The translations under genes were made by a program, and so were the position numbers. The notes beneath the pieces are model-generated. The model was not told the DNA's origin, searched no databases, and saw nothing but the letters and a program-made list of their open reading frames with translations. A DNA stretch of 64,000 bases, taken from positions 910,001 to 974,000 of the forward strand of contig NZ_CP053562.1 in the NCBI RefSeq assembly GCF_002085925.2, read 5' to 3'. Source of the DNA: Thioclava electrotropha (GTDB lineage Bacteria > Pseudomonadota > Alphaproteobacteria > Rhodobacterales > Rhodobacteraceae). This document shows, piece by piece, positions 25,946 to 36,552 of the stretch. Positions within the stretch are counted from its first letter, which is position 1. Each line of letters begins with the position of its first letter.

Positions 25946-27072
25946 GGCTTGGCCTCCGTGGCCCGGTCCGCCCTCTGTTCGGCCTCGGTCCGCGCGATCC
26001 AGACCTGCGCGGGGTCGAAACCGATGCGGATCTCCGCACCGATCTCGGGCACGTCGTCATGGCCTACGGTCAGCGCCAGCGTGATGCCCGCGGCCTCGGC
26101 TTCCACCAGCCACTCCGCGCCGCGATAGACGGCATGGGTCACGCGGGCTGAGATTCGGCCTTGCGGGTCGAGGAACAGTTGCTCGGGGCGCAGGCAGAGC
26201 ACGGCGGGAGAGCCGGCTTTGAGGTCGCGCACGCCGGGTGTCGCGAAGGGGCCCAAGGGGGTCTCGATCTCGTAGGCGCCGATGGCGGTGTCGATGATCT
26301 TGCCCGGCACGCAGGCCGCGCCGCCGATGAAATCGGCCACATAAGCGGTCTCGGGGCGGCGATAGATCGTATCCGGCGCGCCTTGTTGTTCAATGATCCC
26401 GTCACGCATCACGATGATCCAGTCCGAGAGCGCGAAGGCCTCTTCCTGATCGTGGGTGACATGGAGAAAGGTCATTTTCAGCCGACGCTGCAGGTCTTTC
26501 AGCTCGATCTGCATGTCCTTGCGCATCCGCCGGTCGAGCGCGGAAAGCGGCTCGTCCAGCAGCAGAAGGCGCGGCTCGTTGGCGATCGCGCGGGCCAGCG
26601 CCACGCGCTGTTGCTGCCCGCCCGAGAGCTGGCGCGGGCGACGGTCGGCCATCGCGGTCATCTGCACGGTTTCCAGTGCGGCGCGGGCCTTCTCGCGCTC
26701 TTCCTTGCGGCTCAGCCCCTTGTAGCGCAGGCCGAAGCCCACGTTTTCCAGCACGCTCAGATGCGGGAAGAGGGCATAGCTCTGGAAGACGGTGTTGATC
26801 GGGCGGGCGCTTGCGGACACGTCGTTGATCTTTTTGCCGTCGAGCTCGAGCATCCCCTCGCTCACCTCCTCGAACCCGCCGATCATGCGCAGGATCGAGG
26901 TCTTGCCGCAGCCCGAAGGCCCCAGCAGCGTGACGTAGGAATTCTCGTCGAGCCGGAAATTCACACCGCGCACGGCCTGCACGGTGCCATATGTCTTACA
27001 CAGGGCACGCGCGCGGAGCAGGGGCATTGTCTGCCCCTGCCCACCCGTCGGCCCGGAACCTGCCTCGGTCAT
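25942..27072 (-). CDS. ABC transporter ATP-binding protein, PotA-like
   Basis: A 376-residue ATPase. Walker A GPSGCGKTS, signature LSGGQQQRVALARA, Walker B RLLLLDEPLSALD and the switch histidine in FLHVTHDQEEA are all intact. The C-terminal part (about 255-376) is a TOBE domain, as in PotA. ATG 27072 lies 2 nt after the binding-protein stop; an ATG 15 codons later is an alternative. It energises import by the two permeases encoded after it. Confidence 0.93.
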   Translation of the reverse strand: MTEAGSGPTGGQGQTMPLLRARALCKTYGTVQAVRGVNFRLDENSYVTLLGPSGCGKTSILRMIGGFEEVSEGMLELDGKKINDVSASARPINTVFQSYALFPHLSVLENVGFGLRYKGLSRKEEREKARAALETVQMTAMADRRPRQLSGGQQQRVALARAIANEPRLLLLDEPLSALDRRMRKDMQIELKDLQRRLKMTFLHVTHDQEEAFALSDWIIVMRDGIIEQQGAPDTIYRRPETAYVADFIGGAACVPGKIIDTAIGAYEIETPLGPFATPGVRDLKAGSPAVLCLRPEQLFLDPQGRISARVTHAVYRGAEWLVEAEAAGITLALTVGHDDVPEIGAEIRIGFDPAQVWIARTEAEQRADRATEAKP

Positions 27073-27074
27073 TC

Positions 27075-28142
27075 TTAGCTGGCCTTCACTTCGTTCCAGA
27101 GTGCGACCCAGTCGTTGTAGCGCGGCGGATTTTGCTTCCAGACGAAGTTGTCCATCACCGACAGATCCTTGATGAAGATCTTTTCCTGCTGGGCTTCGTC
27201 GATCTCGTCGCGCGCGGCGGAGGTCGATTGCGCATAGGGGCCGCCATAGGCGAGCATTTTGCCGTAGGTTGGGCCGAGCAGGTAGTTGACCAGTTCGAAG
27301 ACCGAGTCCCGGCGCGCGCCCTCGACGCCCTTGGGTACGGCGATCGTGTCGCACCAGCCGATGACGCCCTGCTTGGGTTTGGCCATGCCCATTTCGAGAC
27401 CCTTTTCCTTCAGGTCGTAATAGGGCGGCACCCAGGAGAAGGCGCAGACCACTTCGCCGGTCGCGAAGAGGTTGGTCAGGTCGCCGATGGAATTCCAGTA
27501 GGTGCGCAGCTTGCTCTTCTGGATCATCAGCACCTTTTTCACTTCGGCGAGCTGCTTGTCGTCCATCGTGAACATTTCGTCGCGCGGGATGCCCAGATAC
27601 ATCGCGGCGATCATGATCCCTTCGAGCGCGTAGTCGCGCATCGCGAGCTTGCCGTTGTACTTGTCGCCCTCGAAGAAGACCGACCAGTCGGGCTCTTCAT
27701 CCATCAGGTCGGCGCGGTAGACGATCGGGTTGATGCCCCAATAGAAGGGGATGCCGTAGGTCTGTCCGTCCGTCTTGCCCAGTTCGGTCTTCTTGAACGT
27801 GTCGTAGAGGAGCTTCGCGTTCGGCACCTTGTCGAAGTCGATCGGCTGCAGAAGGTCCGAGGCGGTGTAGTAGGAAACCTTGTCGAGACCGGGCGTGATC
27901 AGGTCGACCGAGGAGGCCCCGCCGGCGCGCAGTTTCGCGAATTGCTCGTCATCGGTGCCGATGAAGGTCTTCGTCAGGTCGACGTCATGGCTGTCGAGGA
28001 AGGGCGCGAGATAGTCGTCCTTCGCGAGGTTCTCCCAGGTCATCCACAGAAGATCGGTCGCGGCCAGCGCTCGTCCCGCTGGGCCGAACGCCCCGAGAGC
28101 GGTGCCCGCAAGCGCAGATTTCAGGAATAGTCGGCGATCCAT
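27075..28142 (-). CDS. ABC transporter periplasmic binding protein, PotD/PotF-like
   Basis: A 355-residue binding protein with a twin-arginine signal (MDRRLFLKSALAGTALGAFG, cut after RALAA). The mature protein starts DLLWMTWENLAKDDYLAPFL and contains the polyamine-binding-protein pattern VDLITPGLDKVSYYTASDLL and YGIPFYWGINPIVYR. PotD-type proteins bind polyamines, but this subgroup also covers other small cationic compounds. With diaminopropionate lyase in the same operon, a diamino or ureido amino acid is a likely ligand (inference). AAAGGA lies 7 nt before the ATG. It is the first gene of the seven-gene operon, with a palindromic operator candidate 72 nt upstream. Confidence 0.92.
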   Translation of the reverse strand: MDRRLFLKSALAGTALGAFGPAGRALAATDLLWMTWENLAKDDYLAPFLDSHDVDLTKTFIGTDDEQFAKLRAGGASSVDLITPGLDKVSYYTASDLLQPIDFDKVPNAKLLYDTFKKTELGKTDGQTYGIPFYWGINPIVYRADLMDEEPDWSVFFEGDKYNGKLAMRDYALEGIMIAAMYLGIPRDEMFTMDDKQLAEVKKVLMIQKSKLRTYWNSIGDLTNLFATGEVVCAFSWVPPYYDLKEKGLEMGMAKPKQGVIGWCDTIAVPKGVEGARRDSVFELVNYLLGPTYGKMLAYGGPYAQSTSAARDEIDEAQQEKIFIKDLSVMDNFVWKQNPPRYNDWVALWNEVKAS

Positions 28143-28213
28143 GGCATATCCTTTCGCTGCATGAGATGGCGAGGTCACCTTCGCAGGAAAGAATTATTTC
28201 ACAAAATCCTAAA

Positions 28214-28233
28214 AATGAAAATACACTTTCATT
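28214..28233. promoter_or_regulatory. Inverted repeat AATGAAA-N6-TTTCATT (operator candidate)
   Basis: Perfect 7-bp arms in an AT-rich gap between the RpiR gene and the binding-protein gene it probably controls. TGAAA/TTTCA half-sites are common for RpiR/SIS regulators, and the site is correctly placed for the operon starting at 28142. Confidence 0.55.
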
Positions 28234-28257
28234 CGGGCTATGCGCAGTTTTTAGGCG

Positions 28258-29220
28258 CTATTTCTCCTGTTTTGCAGCCTTGGTGAGCGCCTCAAGGCTC
28301 TCCGGGGGCGGTCCGAGGTCGTCGAACCGCGCATGAAGGTCCTCGATCCGGGCGAGTCGGGCGCGCGCTTCGGGGCCAAGCGAGTCCACCAGGCTCGAGC
28401 AGAGGAAGTTGATCAGGCTCATCGCGACGACCGTGCTGTCGAAGATGCCTTGGCCGCGATTGTGGCAGCGCAGGGTGATCGTCGCGTGCCGCGCGGTCTG
28501 CGCCACGGTGGGGTCGCCGATCAGGATCGTCGGGATGCCCGCCTCGCGCGCGACCGTCATCACCTCTCCCAGCGCGCGCGGCCTGCGCCGCAGCCCGATC
28601 GCCAGCAGCACATCGCCCGGTGCGAACCCCGCGACATCCTCGGCGAGCGAGGCGCCCTCATAGGGCAGAAGCTGCACGTCTGATTTCAGATTGAGCAGCA
28701 AGGCGCGGGCATAGATCGCAAGCGCCCGCGAGTTCCGATAGCCCAGCACCCAGATCCGGCGCGCCGAGGCGAGGTGCTCGACCGCGTCGGCGACCGCCTC
28801 TTCCGAGAGGATCTCGGTGCTGCGGGTCAGGTTCTGCATATCCTGCGCGAAATGATCGGCCAGCTGTCCCGGCTCGGTACCGTCGCTCAACTCGCTCAGC
28901 GGCGAGCCCCAGCTTCCATTGCGCCGTGAATGCAGCCGCGCCTCGTTGTAATTGCGATAGCCCAGCCGCTTGAAGAAGCGCGCCGCCGTGGCCGAGGAAA
29001 TCCCCGCGCTCTCGGCCAGCTCCGCAGCCGTATAGCTCGACAGGGTCGACTGCGCTTCGAGCACGACCTCGGCAAGGCGTTTCTCGCTGGGGGTCAACTC
29101 GGGAAAAATCGCCATGATCCGCATGTCGATCGGATCATCTCCCGACCCGGGTTGCGCCTCGGGGGACATCTCTTGCGTCACATCGGCCTCGTTTCTGCTC
29201 GAGCCCAAGTCTTGTTGCAT
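28258..29220 (-). CDS. RpiR/MurR-family transcriptional regulator
   Basis: An N-terminal HTH_6 domain (IFPELTPSEKRLAEVVLEAQ, then AAELAESAGISSATAARFFK) followed by a SIS sugar-isomerase-type sensor domain from about residue 130 (ARRIWVLGYRNSRALAIYAR; GDVLLAIGLRRRPRALGEVM). The start is uncertain: the ATG at 29220 gives 320 residues, a GTG at 29271 would give 337 and lies 3 nt after the atpG stop, and an ATG at 29169 gives 303. None has a strong ribosome-binding site, which suggests translation coupled to atpG. RpiR proteins usually sense phosphorylated sugars, but members beside amino-acid or polyamine operons are also known. It is likely to control the downstream uptake/carbamoylase operon through the palindrome at 28214. 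Confidence 0.85.
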   Translation of the reverse strand: MQQDLGSSRNEADVTQEMSPEAQPGSGDDPIDMRIMAIFPELTPSEKRLAEVVLEAQSTLSSYTAAELAESAGISSATAARFFKRLGYRNYNEARLHSRRNGSWGSPLSELSDGTEPGQLADHFAQDMQNLTRSTEILSEEAVADAVEHLASARRIWVLGYRNSRALAIYARALLLNLKSDVQLLPYEGASLAEDVAGFAPGDVLLAIGLRRRPRALGEVMTVAREAGIPTILIGDPTVAQTARHATITLRCHNRGQGIFDSTVVAMSLINFLCSSLVDSLGPEARARLARIEDLHARFDDLGPPPESLEALTKAAKQEK

Positions 29221-29274
29221 GCGGGCGCGCTTTTCAAGCGATGCCTGTGTACGGCGGGGCTGTGGGGGCACATC

Positions 29275-30077
29275 TCAGCTGGACGTGACACCCGCCGACA
29301 GCTCCAGAATTTCCGTCGTCACCGACTCCTGCCGCGAAATCCGCGCGGTCTGTTGCAACGCGTCGAGCTTGCGTTCGGTCATTCCCTGAGCGGAGGCCAT
29401 GGCGAGCATCCGGGCGGTGTTTTCCGCCGCCGTGGCATGCAACGCCACGCGGCACAGCTCCGCGTGCAGCAGCTCGGCAAAGAGCGACGCGCAAAGCTGC
29501 GCGGGCGGTAGCGTCAGCAGGGGCGGCTGGCTTGGCGGCGGGGTCGACCGGGTCGGGCGGGGAAGATGCGGCGGCGGCGGGCCTTCCAGCTGCCATCCTC
29601 CGTCTGGGCGTAGAAGGCGTCGATCGGGGCGCGCCCGGCCAGTTGCAGCAGCGTCTCGGCCAGCCGGTCGGCGAAGGGCGGAACCGCCGGGCCATGCGAG
29701 GGCAGGGGGAACTGCGCAAGCGCATTCAGGCCTTGCTCGGCGGCCAGCGCCGCGCCGCGCGTGCCGATTACGACGAGACCGCCGGGCGGCGTGCCCAGCT
29801 CGCTCAGAAGCCGGGCGTTGAACGATCCCGCAAAGCCTTGTTCGGCGAGAAACAGAACGGTGAGCGGCGGCCCTTCGGGTTTGGGCGGTATGGGCGCGAG
29901 CGACAGAACCCGGTCGAGCGCACGGCTCACCGTCGCCGCATGCAGATCCACCGAGGCAAGCTCTCCCTCTGTCTGACGCACGCGCGCGCCCGCGATGGCG
30001 CGCATCGCCCGGATCACCGAGGCGAGCGTGCGGATGCTGCCGATCCGCGCTTCGATCTCGGCAAGCTGCTCGCTCAT
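29275..30077 (-). pseudogene. atpG: N-ATPase gamma subunit, reading frame broken as given
   Basis: The first frame starts at 30077 ([20 protein letters not shown]) and codes a clear gamma-subunit N-terminus, then ends early at 29514. The expected C-terminus is intact in another frame, ending at 29275: LLTLPPAQLCASLFAELLHA, then AENTARMLAMASAQGMTERK and RQESVTTEILELSAG. The gene is 803 nt, not a multiple of 3; one more base would restore a 267-residue protein of normal N-ATPase gamma length. The break lies between about 29516 and 29590, in GC-rich repeats (a GCG run at 29568-29580). It is last in atpDCQRBEFAG and overlaps the atpA stop by 4 nt. Options are a sequencing or assembly error (most likely), programmed slippage, or real decay. 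Confidence 0.75.
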
Positions 30078-31576
30078 TTCTCAGGCTCCGGCAAAAGCCC
30101 CTTCAGGCATTGCACGATCTGATCGTGCAGCCCCTCGCTGAGCGTGGCGGAGAAATCCGCGCCCGACAGCCCCGCCGCATCGAGCGCATCGGGCAGCGCC
30201 GCGCGCAGGGCGTCGATCTGCGCAGGCTCCAACCCGTCGAGAAGCCCCGTCTGCACCGCCAGAACCAGCGCCACCTCATCGGCGAGGCGCAGCGGCGCGT
30301 GCTGGATCTGGGCCAGCACCGCGCGCACCGCCCGCCCGCGCGCAAGCTGCGCCTTCACCCGCGTGTCCGGCATCCCCCCGAAGCGCGTGAAGATCTCCAG
30401 TTCGAGGAACTGCGCATAATCGAGCCGCATCGACTCCGCGGCGTCGCGCAGACTGCGCGCCTGCGTCTTGCCGCCCACCCGGCTGACCGAAGTGCCGACA
30501 TCCACGGCAGGTTTCTGGCCGCGGTTGAACAGCTTGGCGTCCAGCGCGATCTGCCCGTCGGTGATCGAGATCAGGTTGGTTGGTATGAAGGCTGCGAGGT
30601 TGCCTGCATCGGTCTCCGCAATCGGCAGCGCGGTCAGCGTGCCGCTGCCCAATGCATCCGACAGCCGCGCGGCGCGTTCCAGAAGCCGGGCGTGCAGATA
30701 GAAGATATCGCCTGGATAGGCCTCGCGCCCCGGCGTCTGGCGGGTCAGCAGCGCAAGCTCGCGATGCGAGGCGGCGTGGCGCGTGAGGTCGTCGAGCACG
30801 ATCAGCGCGTGGCCGCCGGTGTCGCGCAGCTCCTCGGCCATCGTCATGCCTGCGAAGGGCGCGAGCCATTGCATCCCCGGTGGTGTCGACGGCCCGGCCA
30901 CCACGACGATGGTGCGCGCCAGCGCCCCGTTGCGCCGAAGGGTCTCGATCACGCGCTCCACCGAGGAGGTCTTCTGCCCGATGGCGACATAGACCGAGGT
31001 CACGTCGCCGTCCTTCTGGTTCAGGATCGTGTCGAGCGCGATCGTCGTCTTGCCGGTCGCGCGGTCGCCCACGATCAATTCGCGCTGGCCGCGGCCAAGC
31101 GCGAAGAGGGCATCCACGACCAGCGTGCCGGTCTGCATCGGCTCCACCACCGCGGCACGGTCGATGATCGCCGGGGCGGGGCGTTCGACCGGGTGTTTTG
31201 CACTGGTCGTGATTGGGCCGAGCCCGTCGAGGGGCCGCCCGAGCGGATCGACGATCCGGCCCAGCAGTTCCGGCCCGACCGGCACCCGCATCACGTCGCC
31301 CGTGCCAGTGACCGCATCGCCCTGCGCGACGCCCGCGATATCGTCGAGCAGCACCGCCGCGAGGGTCTCTTCGTCGAGCACATGTACGAAGCCCGATTGC
31401 CCGCCCTCGAAGACCAGCCGTTCGCCGGCGCGGGCCTCGGGCAGGCCCGACACCATCGCGACGCCGTCGGACACGCGCTCCACCCGCCCGCTGCGGCGCA
31501 CGACGGGGCCGAGCGGCGCACGCGCGATGGCCTCGAGGCTGCGGTCCAGCCACTCGTCGGGATCATTGGGTGTCAT
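30074..31576 (-). CDS. atpA: N-ATPase alpha subunit
   Basis: A 500-residue F1 alpha-type subunit with the non-catalytic nucleotide site [13 protein letters not shown] and the alpha signature region [20 protein letters not shown] and [20 protein letters not shown]. It is intact from [11 protein letters not shown] to GLLPEPEK. In N-ATPases alpha and beta form the catalytic hexamer, driven by or driving ion flow through the c ring. The start overlaps atpF by 14 nt and the stop overlaps atpG by 4 nt. Confidence 0.94.
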   Translation of the reverse strand: MTPNDPDEWLDRSLEAIARAPLGPVVRRSGRVERVSDGVAMVSGLPEARAGERLVFEGGQSGFVHVLDEETLAAVLLDDIAGVAQGDAVTGTGDVMRVPVGPELLGRIVDPLGRPLDGLGPITTSAKHPVERPAPAIIDRAAVVEPMQTGTLVVDALFALGRGQRELIVGDRATGKTTIALDTILNQKDGDVTSVYVAIGQKTSSVERVIETLRRNGALARTIVVVAGPSTPPGMQWLAPFAGMTMAEELRDTGGHALIVLDDLTRHAASHRELALLTRQTPGREAYPGDIFYLHARLLERAARLSDALGSGTLTALPIAETDAGNLAAFIPTNLISITDGQIALDAKLFNRGQKPAVDVGTSVSRVGGKTQARSLRDAAESMRLDYAQFLELEIFTRFGGMPDTRVKAQLARGRAVRAVLAQIQHAPLRLADEVALVLAVQTGLLDGLEPAQIDALRAALPDALDAAGLSGADFSATLSEGLHDQIVQCLKGLLPEPEK

Positions 31577-32297
31577 TGGCCACCTCCTTGCGCATCCGGG
31601 CGAGATCGGCGGCCCATGAGCTTTCGAGGTGCAGGTGCTTGGTCTCCAGCGCGAGGCCGCAGATCAGCTCCGCATCCGTTTTGATCGCGGGGCGGATCTC
31701 TTCGCCCAAGGTCTTCCCGAGGCGGTCGGCGAAGGCCTCTCCGTAACCGGCCTCTGTCGCCTCGCTGATCCGCAGCATGAGTTTCTCCGAGCCGAGTGCC
31801 GCGCGATCCTCCGTGTCGAGGGCCGCGACCTGCGCCAGAAGATCCGTCGCATAGGCTTCGAGCAATGCGGGCCGCGACAGGCGCGCGCCGATGCGCTCGG
31901 CCATGCGCTGCGCCAGATCGGCGGCGCGCGCGGCATAGCGCTTCTCGGCCTCCTCTGCGCGGGCAGCGCGTTCGGCCTCTGCGGTGCGGGCCATATCGGC
32001 GGCCTCTGCGCGGGCATGGTCCAGAAGCGCCTTGCGCGCGGCTTCGGCCTCGGTCTGGGCCTGCGCGAGCATCTCGGACTTACGCGTGCCGACCTGGTCC
32101 AGCGCCGCCTCGGCCTGCGCCTTCGCCTCATCGGCCTTGCGCGCGGTCTCGCTCGCGTCGCTCAATTGCTTGTCCGCTTCGGCCTGACGCGCCTGAATGG
32201 CACTCACGATCGGGCGCCAAAGCACCCGGCTCAGAAGCCAGATCAGCACCGCCGCATTGAGCGTCTGCAGCCCGAGCGTCCACCAGTCCAGTGTCAT
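31563..32297 (-). CDS. atpF: N-ATPase b subunit (extended, delta-like C-terminus)
   Basis: A 244-residue stalk protein: one N-terminal membrane helix ([18 protein letters not shown]), a long Ala/Glu/Lys/Arg-rich coiled coil (about 35-140) and a C-terminal domain of about 90 residues. N-ATPase operons have no separate delta gene, and the extended b subunit is thought to take over its stator role; no atpH is present here either. It lies 2 nt after atpE and overlaps atpA. Confidence 0.92.
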   Translation of the reverse strand: MTLDWWTLGLQTLNAAVLIWLLSRVLWRPIVSAIQARQAEADKQLSDASETARKADEAKAQAEAALDQVGTRKSEMLAQAQTEAEAARKALLDHARAEAADMARTAEAERAARAEEAEKRYAARAADLAQRMAERIGARLSRPALLEAYATDLLAQVAALDTEDRAALGSEKLMLRISEATEAGYGEAFADRLGKTLGEEIRPAIKTDAELICGLALETKHLHLESSWAADLARMRKEVANDTQ

Positions 32298-32299
32298 GA

Positions 32300-32545
32300 T
32301 CAGCCGATGAACGGGTTGGCGAACAGCAGCAGAAGCGCGATCACGAGGCAGTAGATCGCCGTCGTCTCGATCATCGCGAGCCCGACGAAGAGCGTGCGCG
32401 AGATCGCGTTCGCGGCCTCGGGCTGACGGGCGATCGCGTCCATTGCAGCCGCGACCGAGCGCCCCTCGCCAAGCGCGGGACCAAGCGCCCCGAAGGCAAC
32501 CGCCGCGGCGGCCGAGATGACGCTCGCCACTTCAATATATTCCAT
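32300..32545 (-). CDS. atpE: N-ATPase c subunit with Na+-type ion site
   Basis: An 81-residue two-helix hairpin. Aligned to the Na+-binding c subunit of Ilyobacter tartaricus without gaps, the ligand positions are Glu27 (for Gln32), Glu60 (Glu65), Thr61 (Ser66), Thr62 (Thr67) and Tyr65 (Tyr70), in AMIETTAIYCLV. Ser66 is replaced by Thr, which keeps the hydroxyl. The loop ARQP is the c-ring polar loop. The set supports Na+ (or H+ under some conditions) translocation. It sits 2 nt from both atpB and atpF. Confidence 0.93.
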   Translation of the reverse strand: MEYIEVASVISAAAAVAFGALGPALGEGRSVAAAMDAIARQPEAANAISRTLFVGLAMIETTAIYCLVIALLLLFANPFIG

Positions 32546-32547
32546 AG

Positions 32548-33234
32548 TCAGTCCTTTCCGGATCCGTGGGAGGTTTGGGATTCCGCCACTGCCGCCGCGA
32601 TGAAGACCATGGCGAGGACGGTAAAGATGTAGGCTTGGACAAGGCCGGTCAGCAGATCGAGCGCCATGAAGGGGATCGGCACGAACAGCCCCGCAAGCGA
32701 GAGCACGATCCCGATCACGAAGACCCCGCTCATGATATTGCCGAACAGGCGGATCAGCAGCGAAAAGCTGCGCGTCAGCGTCTCGACGAGGTTCAGCGGG
32801 ATCATCAGCGGCGTCGGCATCGCAAAGCTGCGCAGGTAGCCACGCACGCCGCCCGCGCGGATGCCGTAGACGATCACCGCTACGAAGACGAGCAGCGCAA
32901 GGGCCGCGTCGGTTTCGAGGTTGGCGGTCGGCGGCTCAACGCCCGGGATCAGCGAGGACCAGTTCGCGATCAGGATGAACAGGAACAGCCCGCCGAGGAA
33001 GGTGCGGTAGCGGTCGGGCGCGACGCTCATCGTCTCGCGGATCTGGGTGTCGAGCACCGTCACCAGCAGTTCCAGCGCCGCTTGGCGTCGCCCGGGCTTG
33101 AGGCTCAGGTTCCGGGTCAGCGCGTAGCATCCGGCCACGATCACCACCATCAGCACCCATGTCGTGACGACGGGTTGCGTGATCGGCACGGGGCCGATCC
33201 AGAACAGGACGGTGGTCTCCAGCGGCGAATTCAT
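32548..33234 (-). CDS. atpB: N-ATPase a subunit
   Basis: A 228-residue membrane protein with five to six helices. The helix with the essential Arg reads LNLVETLTRSFSLLIRLFGNIMSG, in which the Arg of SLLIRLFGN is the conserved proton/Na+ gate residue. The start (MNSPLETTVLFWIGPVPITQ) overlaps the atpR stop by 4 nt. Confidence 0.94.
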   Translation of the reverse strand: MNSPLETTVLFWIGPVPITQPVVTTWVLMVVIVAGCYALTRNLSLKPGRRQAALELLVTVLDTQIRETMSVAPDRYRTFLGGLFLFILIANWSSLIPGVEPPTANLETDAALALLVFVAVIVYGIRAGGVRGYLRSFAMPTPLMIPLNLVETLTRSFSLLIRLFGNIMSGVFVIGIVLSLAGLFVPIPFMALDLLTGLVQAYIFTVLAMVFIAAAVAESQTSHGSGKD

Positions 33235-33503
33235 GCAGACCTCGCGCGGCGCAGGGTGAGCATCCGCCCGATGCCGATCCCGAGCGCCGCCGCCAGCAGC
33301 GGCACGGCACCAAGACGCGCGCAGCCCACGAGAATCCCGATCGTCAGCCCGAAACGCAGCACGGTCAGCACGATCGCCTTCAGCGCCTTGCTTTCGAGGA
33401 GCATCGCATCCGTGCCCGCCCGCAGCAGGGCGAAATGCACGAGGCCGACGCCGATGCCGAGGATCAGCGCGCCTGCGCCAAAAAGAAACTCAACCCCACT
33501 CAT
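33231..33503 (-). CDS. atpR: N-ATPase AtpR membrane protein
   Basis: A 90-residue protein with two to three hydrophobic helices (FLFGAGALILGIGVGLVHFA; AVPLLAAALGIGIGRML). It holds the position and size of AtpR, found only in N-ATPase operons, where it is proposed to help c-ring assembly with AtpQ. ATG 33503 overlaps the atpQ stop; the longer frame to 33653 is a shadow inside atpQ. Confidence 0.85.
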   Translation of the reverse strand: MSGVEFLFGAGALILGIGVGLVHFALLRAGTDAMLLESKALKAIVLTVLRFGLTIGILVGCARLGAVPLLAAALGIGIGRMLTLRRARSA

Positions 33504-33792
33504 TGCTGCTGCACCCAGCGCCAGCCCAGCCAGCACCCCACGACAAGCCCCACCATCATCAGCGCGGCGGTCCAGAAGATGCCCGACTGGGCGCTCCGGT
33601 CGATCCATCTGCCGCCCGCAGCCCCCGCGAGCATCGGCAGCACGACGATCCATCCGAGCACACCGATTTGGCCCAGCCGTCTTGCCAGTGGGATGTCACC
33701 CTCCTCTCGGGCTTTCTCGATCCGGGCGGCGTGGCGGCGCGCGGCGCTCTCCATCGGCTCCTCCGTCTGTTCCCGGTCTTCCGGCGGGTGGG

Positions 33793-33796
<4 letters not shown>
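33500..33796 (-). CDS. atpQ: N-ATPase AtpQ (AtpI/AtpZ-like) membrane protein
   Basis: A 98-residue protein: an acidic and basic N-terminal half (MTHPPEDREQTEEPMES; ARIEKAREEGDIPLARRLGQ) and two C-terminal helices (VLGWIVVLPMLAGAAGGRWI; FWTAALMMVGLVVGCWLGW). This is the AtpI/AtpZ layout seen as AtpQ in N-ATPase operons. Its ATG overlaps the atpC stop and its stop overlaps the atpR start. Confidence 0.85.
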
Positions 33797-36340
<2,544 letters not shown>

Positions 36341-36399
36341 AGCAGTCCCGGCCTCCGTTTTGGATGCAGGAAGGGTAACGATCTCGATGCGTTGAGACT

Positions 36400-36413
36400 T
36401 TGACGGGGATCAA
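36400..36413. promoter_or_regulatory. FNR-like box TTGAC-GGGG-ATCAA upstream of the SDR/N-ATPase operon
   Basis: On the transcribed (minus) strand it reads TTGAT-CCCC-GTCAA, one mismatch from TTGAT-N4-ATCAA. A TACCCT -10-like hexamer at 36372-36377 puts a start site near 36365, with the box centred about -41.5, the class II position. Confidence 0.55.
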
Positions 36414-36495
36414 GCGGGGCGGGCCCGGTTGAGATGCACACGAACTCGTGATTGCGGTGCATGGTTCGTGGCGTCTGAAGACCAGCGAAACTGAA

Positions 36496-36528
36496 ACCGC
36501 CCGCGACTCTGCTCGAGCCGCGGGCGGT
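36496..36528 (-). terminator. Terminator hairpin after gnd
   Basis: ACCGCCCGCG and CGCGGGCGGT form a 10-bp stem with a 13-nt loop, 25 nt past the gnd stop on the minus strand, followed by TTCAGTTTC. Confidence 0.65.
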
Positions 36529-36552
36529 GATCTTTCAGCGTAGAGGGCGCGC

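Noticed and set aside
29234..29725. A separate 163-residue gene in the third frame at the end of the N-ATPase operon
   Set aside because: Its sequence is mostly a shadow of the gamma subunit; only a short stretch could belong to gamma if two shifts occurred.
33231..33653. AtpR as a 140-residue protein
   Set aside because: The first 50 residues are a shadow of atpQ; ATG 33503 overlaps the atpQ stop in the usual ATGA manner.
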